DNA of 60,679 nt from an uncultured Clostridia bacterium. Its GTDB lineage: Bacteria; Bacillota; Clostridia; TANB77; CAG-508. Numbering within the stretch: the first letter of the stretch is position 1; the number at the start of each line of letters is the position of its first letter. The position numbers were made by a program, and so were the translations under genes. Positions 55,212 to 60,679 of the stretch are shown here, one piece after another. The stretch lies in the NCBI GenBank assembly GCA_949948835.1, contig CATLHF010000011.1, forward strand, positions 1-60,679, given 5' to 3'. The notes beneath the pieces are model-generated. The model had not been told where the DNA came from and did not search any database. It worked only from the letters and a program-made list of their open reading frames with translations.

Positions 55212-58200
55212 TTATTGTTTCTTCTGTTTGTATAATTTCATTCCATAGTATGTTACTGAACTCATTGCTATAGTGATTAGTATCATAATCGCCATTTGCT
55301 CTCCTGTTTGTGGAAGGAAGTTTGGTAAGTTGTCAATAGTTGGTTTGTCTTTTGGTGGTTCTGGTTTTATAGGTTCTTCTGGCTTACTTGGCTCCCCCGG
55401 TTTTTCTGGATCTTTTGGTTCCTCTGGTTCCTCTGGTTTTACAGGTTCTTCTGGTTTGCTTGGCTCTTCTTTTTTGTCATTATAAATGATACCTTTATTT
55501 TCTACATAAGATATGCTTCCATCTTCATTTACGGTTAGTTTATACATCGTATCATTTAATACATATCCATTTGGCGCTTGCAATTCTTGGTAATGATATG
55601 TTCCTGTTTTTAAGTTGGTAAATGTTACAATTCCATTTTCATCTGTTACTTTTTCATCTAGTTTATTTCCATTTGCATCATATAGTCCAATGACTGCTCC
55701 TGCAAGTTGCTTATTCGTTTTGGTTTCTAACTTTAGAATGGTAGCATTTCCTTTTATTTCCTCAATTACGACTTTATCATTATACAAGTTGCCATTATTT
55801 TCTCCATAAGTTACATTTCCATTTTCATCAACTGTTAGGGTGTATTTTGTATTGTTTAATACATATCCTTCTGGTGCTCGTAATTCTTGGTAATAATAAT
55901 TTCCTTTTGTTAGTCCACTAAATGTTACGGTTCCATTTTCATTGGTCGTTGCTTCTAATAATTTATTTCCTGCTGTATCAAATAATCCAATGGTTGCTCC
56001 TGGAAGTTTTATATTGGTGTCTGTTTCGTATTTCGTAATGGTAACATTTGCTGTAATGACATCATTATAGATAATTCCGTTATTCTCGCCATAGGTAATG
56101 CTTCCATCTGCATTTATGGTAAAAGTATAGATTGTATCGTTTAATATATATCCTGCTGGTGCCATTAACTCTTTGTAATGATAGGTTCCTTTCGTTAATC
56201 CGTTAAATGTTACAGTTCCATTTGTGTTTGTTACCTTTTCATCTAGTTTGTTTCCATTTGTATCAAATAATCCGATTACTGCACCTTTTACTTGGATTGT
56301 TGTTCCTGTTATATATTTTGTAATAGTTACTTCTGTTTTGATTAAGTCATTGTAAATAATACCTTTATTTTGTGCATAATGAACACTTCCATCTAGATTA
56401 ACTGCAACAATATATGTTTTATCATTTAATTCATATCCTAACGGTGCCTGTAGTTCTTTATATGTATACATTCCTACTTCTAGATTTTCGAATACTACTG
56501 TTCCTGTTTCATTTGTTGTTTTTTGAGTTAGTTTATTTCCAGATGCATCATAGATTCCAATCACAGCTCCTGCAAGTGGTGTTTCTGTTCCTGTGATTCG
56601 TTTTGTAATGATTACATTAGCTTTTATGGTATCGTTGTAGATAATTCCATTATTCTCACCATAAGTAATACTTCCATCTATATTTACGGTAAAGGTATAA
56701 ACAGCATTATTTAGTATGTATCCTGCTGGTGCGGTTAATTCTTGATAACGATACGTTCCTGCTTCTAGGTTTTCAAATAGAACAGTTCCATTGGACGCAG
56801 TTGTTTCTTCTTGTAATTTGTCTCCGGATTCATCAAATAGTCCAATCACAGCTCCTTTTACTGGTTCTTTTGTTCCTGTTATATATTTTGTAATAACTGC
56901 ACTTGATTTAATCACATCATTATAAATAATTCCGTTGTTATCTCCATAGGTGATACTTCCATCTATATTTACGGTAAAGGTATAAACAGTATTATTTAAT
57001 ACATATCCTATTGGTGCTTGTAGTTCTTGATAGTTATAGGTTCCTACCTCTAGTCCTGCAAATATAATTTGTCCATTTTCTCCTGTTGTTTTTTCATCTA
57101 TTTTATTTCCGTTTTCATCAAATACTCCTATCACTGCTCCTGGAAGTGGTATTTCCGTTTCTATCTTGTATTTTGTGATGGTTACATCTGCTTTTACAGG
57201 GTTGTTATATAATTTGCCTTCACTCTCTCCATAGTTGATACTTCCATCCGCATTTACTGTGAATTCATATACAGTGCTATTTAGCACATATCCTGCTGGT
57301 GCTTCTAATTCTTGATAACGATATTTTCCTGCTTCTAAATTCGTAAAAGTTACTGTTCCTTTTGTATTTGTTACTTTTTGATCTACTTTATTTCCTGTTT
57401 TATCAAATAAGGCAATGGTTGCTCCTGGAAGTGATATTTCCGTTCCTGTTTTGTATTTTGTGATGGTTACATCTACTTTTATTGGTTCATTGTAAATAAT
57501 TCCTTTGGTATCATTTTCAAATGTTATGCTTCCATCATTTGCAATAGTGAAATGATACATGGTTTCGTTTCTTACATAACCAATTGGTGCTTCTAGCTCT
57601 TGGTAACCATATTGTCCTGGTTCTAAGTTGATAATGGTTAAAGTTCCCTCTTCTGTTGTTGTTCCTTTGATTTGTTCTCCATTTGCTACCATTGGGTTAC
57701 CCTCTTTATCAAATAGTCCAATGACAGCTCCTGCAAGTGGTGTAGTTGTTCCTGCTCGATATTTGGTAATGACTACATTTGACCTTACTGGCTCGTTATA
57801 GATAATTCCTTCATTTTCACCATAGGTAATACTTCCATCATTGTTAATGGTAAATTGATACATTGTGCTATTTAGTAAGTATCCTGCTGGCGCTGTTAAT
57901 TCTTTGTACTGATAGGTTCCTACTTCTAGGTTGTTAAACAATACCATTCCATTTGAACTTGTTGTTTTTTCATCTAGTTTGTTTCCATTTGCATCAAATA
58001 AAGCAATAGTTGCTCCCGTAAGTGGTGTCTCAGTTCCTGCTCGATATTTCATGATGATAACATTTGATGTCACTGGTGTATTGTAGATAATTCCGTTTGT
58101 ATCGTTTTCAAATGTTATGGTTCCATCGTTGTTAATGGTAAATCCATACATGGTGTTGTTTCTTACATATCCTACTGGTGCTGTTTGCTCTTGATATGTA

Positions 58201-60679
58201 TAAGTTCCTACTTCTAGATTGTTAAATGCTATTTGTCCATTTTCTCCTGTTGTTTGTTCATCTATTTTATTTCCATTTGCATCAAAAATTGCAATAACTG
58301 CTCCCGCAAGTGGTGTAGCTGTACCTTCTCTATATTTAGTGATAGTTACATTGACTTTGACTGGCTCATTGTAGATAATTCCGTTTGTGTCGTTTTCAAA
58401 TGTTATGGTTCCATCATTTGCAATGGTGAAACGATACATGGTTTCATTTCTTATATATCCCTCTGGTGCTTGTAGTTCTTGGTAACTATATTGTCCTGGT
58501 TCTAAATTGATAATGGTTAAGGTTCCTTCTTCTGTTGTTGTTCCTTTGATTTGTTCTCCATTTGCTACCATTGGATTACCATCTTTATCAAATAGTCCAA
58601 TGACAGCTCCTGCAAGTGGTGTGGTCGTTCCTGTTCGATATTTGGTAATGACTACATTGGTTTTGATTGGTGTATTGTAGATAATTCCGTTTGTACCTTC
58701 TCCATATGTAATACTTCCACTGTTTTCTACTGTAAAGTGATATTCAGTATGATTTAATACATATCCATTTGGTGCTGTTTGTTCTTGATAGTAATAATTT
58801 CCTACTTCTAGTTTTCCAAAATCAACTTGTCCATTTTCTTCTGTTGTTTTTTCTTGTAGTTTATTTCCGTCCTTATCAAATAGTCCAATCACTGCTCCTG
58901 CAAGTGGTGTCTCGGTATTTGTTCTATATTTTGTAACGACAACATTATTTTGTGTAGTTACTCGATCATTGTAGATAATCTTATTTGCATTTTCTGCAAA
59001 AGTTACTGTTCCATCATTATTTACAGTAAAGTTATATTTTGTATGGTTTAATATATATCCCTCTGGTGCTTCTTGTTCTTGATAATAATAATTTCCTACC
59101 TTTAATCCTGAAACCGTAACAATTCCGTTCTCATCTGTTACCGTTTGTGTTAGTCTGTTTCCAGCTGCATTGAATATTCCAATAGTTGCTCCAGAAAGTG
59201 GCATTGTTGTTCCTGCTTTGTATTTTATAATTGTGAAATCTTCTTTCATTGTTGCTCTATCATTATAGATAACTTTGTTTGAGCCTTCTGCAAAGGTTAC
59301 AGTTCCATCATTATTTACAGAAAAATTATATTTTGTATGGTTTAATACATATCCTTCTGGCGCATTTATTTCTTGATAGTAATAATTTCCTACTTCTAAC
59401 CCCGAAACTGTAATGATTCCGTTTTCAGTCGTGATTGCTTCTGAAAGTTTATTGTTTGTCGTATCAAATATTCCAATGGTTGCTCCTGCAAGTGGTTTTT
59501 CAGTTCCTGTTTCATATTTGATAATGATAAAGCTTTCTTTCATGGTTACTCTGTCATTATACAAATTACCATTATTTTCATCATAGGTAATTCTTCCATC
59601 TGAAGTAATTGTAAATTCATAAGTATGATTGTTTAATACATATCCTTCTGGTGCTTGTAATTCTTTATAATGATAAGTTCCTACTTCTAAGTTTTCAAAT
59701 GTAATTACTCCATTTTCTTCTGTTATTTTTTCTTGTAGTTTATTTCCTTCTGTATCAAATAATCCGATCTTTGCTCCTGCAAGTGGAGTGGTTGTCCCTG
59801 TTCTGTATTTGGTAATGGTTACATCTGATCGAACTGGTTCATTATAAATGATTCCGTTTGTATTGCTTGCAAAAGTTACTGTTCCATCATTTGTAATGTT
59901 AAAACTATACATGGTGCTGTTTAATACATATCCTTCTGGTGCATTTAGTTCTTTATAATGATAAGTTCCTACTTCTAAGTTTTCAAATATAACAGTTCCG
60001 TTTTCCATGGATACTTTTTCTGCTAGTTTATTTCCTTTTGCATCAAATACTGCAATGGTTGCTCCTGCAAGTGGTGTGGTTGTCCCTGTTCTGTATTTGG
60101 TAATAGTTACATTTGCTCTTATTGGTTCATTGTAAATAATTCCATTGGCACCTGTTGCAAAGCTTACACTTCCATCGTTTTCTACTGTGAAATGATATTG
60201 GGTACTATTTAATACATATGCTACTGGTGGTGTTAGTTCTTGATAAGAATAAGTTCCTACTTCTAATTTTCCAAAGTTTACTTGTCCATTTTCTCCAGTT
60301 GTTTGCTCATCCAACTTATTTCCATTTTCATCAAATAAGCCAATGACAGCTCCTGCAAGTGGTGTCTCAGTTTCTGCTCTGTATTTTGTAACAACAAATT
60401 CATTTTCTGTGGTCACTTTGTCGTTATAAATAATTTTTGTTGTACCTTCCTTATATGTTATTGTTCCATTATTTTCTACAGTAAATTGATATTGAGTATG
60501 ATTTAATACATATCCTACTGGGGCCTCTAGTTCTTGGTAATAGTAATTTCCCACTTCTAATTTCCCAAAATTTACTTGTCCATTTTCTCCTGTTGTTTTC
60601 TCTTGTAGTTTATTTCCGTTTATATCAAATAATCCGATCTTTGCTCCTGCAAGTGGTATTTCGCTTCCTGTTTGATATT
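55212..60679 (-). CDS. Giant Cna-B/SpaA-repeat LPXTG surface protein, 5' end outside window
   Basis: Over 1,820 residues are visible and the N-terminus lies beyond the right edge. At least 18 tandem beta-sandwich repeats of about 94 residues follow one plan: VTITKY...PLAGAVIGLFD.NGNKL...TFENLEVGTYxYQELxAPxGYVLN...NDGTITF...IIYN. The Lys in ITKY, the Glu in QELxAP and the terminal Asn in IYN are the residues that form Cna-B intramolecular isopeptide bonds. A Pro/Glu/Lys-rich wall-spanning region is followed by LPQTGEQ, a hydrophobic helix and KLYKQKKQ, the sortase signal. It is likely a wall-anchored adhesin stalk. There is no in-frame CGG in the visible part. The start lies upstream of the window. 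Confidence 0.92.
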   Translation of the reverse strand, partial: YQTGSEIPLAGAKIGLFDINGNKLQEKTTGENGQVNFGKLEVGNYYYQELEAPVGYVLNHTQYQFTVENNGTITYKEGTTKIIYNDKVTTENEFVVTKYRAETETPLAGAVIGLFDENGNKLDEQTTGENGQVNFGKLEVGTYSYQELTPPVAYVLNSTQYHFTVENDGSVSFATGANGIIYNEPIRANVTITKYRTGTTTPLAGATIAVFDAKGNKLAEKVSMENGTVIFENLEVGTYHYKELNAPEGYVLNSTMYSFNITNDGTVTFASNTNGIIYNEPVRSDVTITKYRTGTTTPLAGAKIGLFDTEGNKLQEKITEENGVITFENLEVGTYHYKELQAPEGYVLNNHTYEFTITSDGRITYDENNGNLYNDRVTMKESFIIIKYETGTEKPLAGATIGIFDTTNNKLSEAITTENGIITVSGLEVGNYYYQEINAPEGYVLNHTKYNFSVNNDGTVTFAEGSNKVIYNDRATMKEDFTIIKYKAGTTMPLSGATIGIFNAAGNRLTQTVTDENGIVTVSGLKVGNYYYQEQEAPEGYILNHTKYNFTVNNDGTVTFAENANKIIYNDRVTTQNNVVVTKYRTNTETPLAGAVIGLFDKDGNKLQEKTTEENGQVDFGKLEVGNYYYQEQTAPNGYVLNHTEYHFTVENSGSITYGEGTNGIIYNTPIKTNVVITKYRTGTTTPLAGAVIGLFDKDGNPMVANGEQIKGTTTEEGTLTIINLEPGQYSYQELQAPEGYIRNETMYRFTIANDGTITFENDTNGIIYNEPVKVNVTITKYREGTATPLAGAVIAIFDANGNKIDEQTTGENGQIAFNNLEVGTYTYQEQTAPVGYVRNNTMYGFTINNDGTITFENDTNGIIYNTPVTSNVIIMKYRAGTETPLTGATIALFDANGNKLDEKTTSSNGMVLFNNLEVGTYQYKELTAPAGYLLNSTMYQFTINNDGSITYGENEGIIYNEPVRSNVVITKYRAGTTTPLAGAVIGLFDKEGNPMVANGEQIKGTTTEEGTLTIINLEPGQYGYQELEAPIGYVRNETMYHFTIANDGSITFENDTKGIIYNEPIKVDVTITKYKTGTEISLPGATIALFDKTGNKVDQKVTNTKGTVTFTNLEAGKYRYQELEAPAGYVLNSTVYEFTVNADGSINYGESEGKLYNNPVKADVTITKYKIETEIPLPGAVIGVFDENGNKIDEKTTGENGQIIFAGLEVGTYNYQELQAPIGYVLNNTVYTFTVNIDGSITYGDNNGIIYNDVIKSSAVITKYITGTKEPVKGAVIGLFDESGDKLQEETTASNGTVLFENLEAGTYRYQELTAPAGYILNNAVYTFTVNIDGSITYGENNGIIYNDTIKANVIITKRITGTETPLAGAVIGIYDASGNKLTQKTTNETGTVVFENLEVGMYTYKELQAPLGYELNDKTYIVAVNLDGSVHYAQNKGIIYNDLIKTEVTITKYITGTTIQVKGAVIGLFDTNGNKLDEKVTNTNGTVTFNGLTKGTYHYKELMAPAGYILNDTIYTFTINADGSITYGENNGIIYNDVITANVTITKYETDTNIKLPGATIGLFDTAGNKLLEATTNENGTVTFSGLTKGNYYYQELRAPEGYVLNNTKYTLTVDENGNVTYGENNGNLYNDKVVIEEIKGNATILKLETKTNKQLAGAVIGLYDANGNKLDEKVTDENGIVTFTNLKTGTYHYQELQAPNGYVLNDTMYKLTVNEDGSISYVENKGIIYNDKKEEPSKPEEPVKPEEPEEPKDPEKPGEPSKPEEPIKPEPPKDKPTIDNLPNFLPQTGEQMAIMILITIAMSSVTYYGMKLYKQKKQ

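Noticed and set aside
55212..60679. CRISPR-like array in the repeats at the right edge
   Set aside because: The repeats are coding Cna-B domains of about 280 bases, not short repeats with spacers.

Overview
The window looks like a chromosomal segment of a low-GC, gut-type Clostridia-like Firmicute. It is very AT-rich, has strong AGGAGG ribosome binding sites and many U-tailed hairpin terminators, and carries spoIIR, a PyrK/PyrD-1B dihydroorotate dehydrogenase, and a giant LPXTG-anchored Cna-B repeat protein. I cannot name the genus from the sequence.

Layout. 1-3.2 kb: a DpnII-like two-methylase restriction-modification operon whose nuclease is of Mrr type (it runs off the left edge), then MazG and Spx/ArsC-like genes. 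3.2-9.6 kb: a membrane-anchored unknown, tRNA-Ser, tadA, tRNA-Arg(CCT), ttcA, a small autonomous gene with unusual codon use, a phosphohexomutase and a UDP-sugar pyrophosphorylase. 9.7-15.4 kb: spoIIR, murA, an MBL-fold hydrolase, rlmH and a FAD-Rieske oxidoreductase. 15.5-28 kb: an accessory region with tRNA-Arg(ACG), tRNA-Pro with a duplicated 3' end downstream, GNAT, histidine phosphatase, a divergent RtcB-like protein, LysR, P-loop kinase, MFS, M14 peptidase, PnuC, Maf, NUDIX, flavodoxin and an HD phosphohydrolase. 28-44.6 kb: a PfkB kinase, then purE-purC-purH (+) facing purA-purM-purL-purB (-), and the pyrC-pyrF-pyrK-pyrD operon (-). 44.8-55 kb: a HicA-HicB chimera, D-Ala-D-Ala carboxypeptidase, PyrE-like, HtrA, DUF975, Tex, ABC-F, DUF378 and CorA. 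55-60.7 kb: tRNA-Lys(CTT) and a sortase-anchored adhesin of at least 18 Cna-B-like repeats that runs off the right edge.

The most remarkable signal is a recoding pattern. Seven otherwise intact genes (a DNA methylase, UDP-sugar pyrophosphorylase, murA, a FAD-Rieske oxidoreductase, an M14 peptidase with two sites, purE and htrA) each carry a single extra C directly before a conserved glycine codon. This creates an in-frame CGG triplet after which the correct protein continues in the +1 frame. All eight events have the same form (NNN-C-GGN) on the coding strand, on both DNA strands. Scanned by hand, no other recognised conserved-family gene contains an in-frame CGG codon, although CGG occurs often out of frame. 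The only other in-frame CGG codons are one in a 74-residue membrane protein and five in three small, autonomous, atypically composed genes. The simplest reading is that CGG is nearly or fully unassigned here and that the ribosome (or a special tRNA-Gly) resolves CGGN by a +1 shift to glycine. A recurrent sequencing artefact should not respect coding strand.

The gene set is otherwise coherent: purine and pyrimidine biosynthesis, peptidoglycan synthesis and remodelling, tRNA modification, nucleotide-pool cleaning and surface adhesion.
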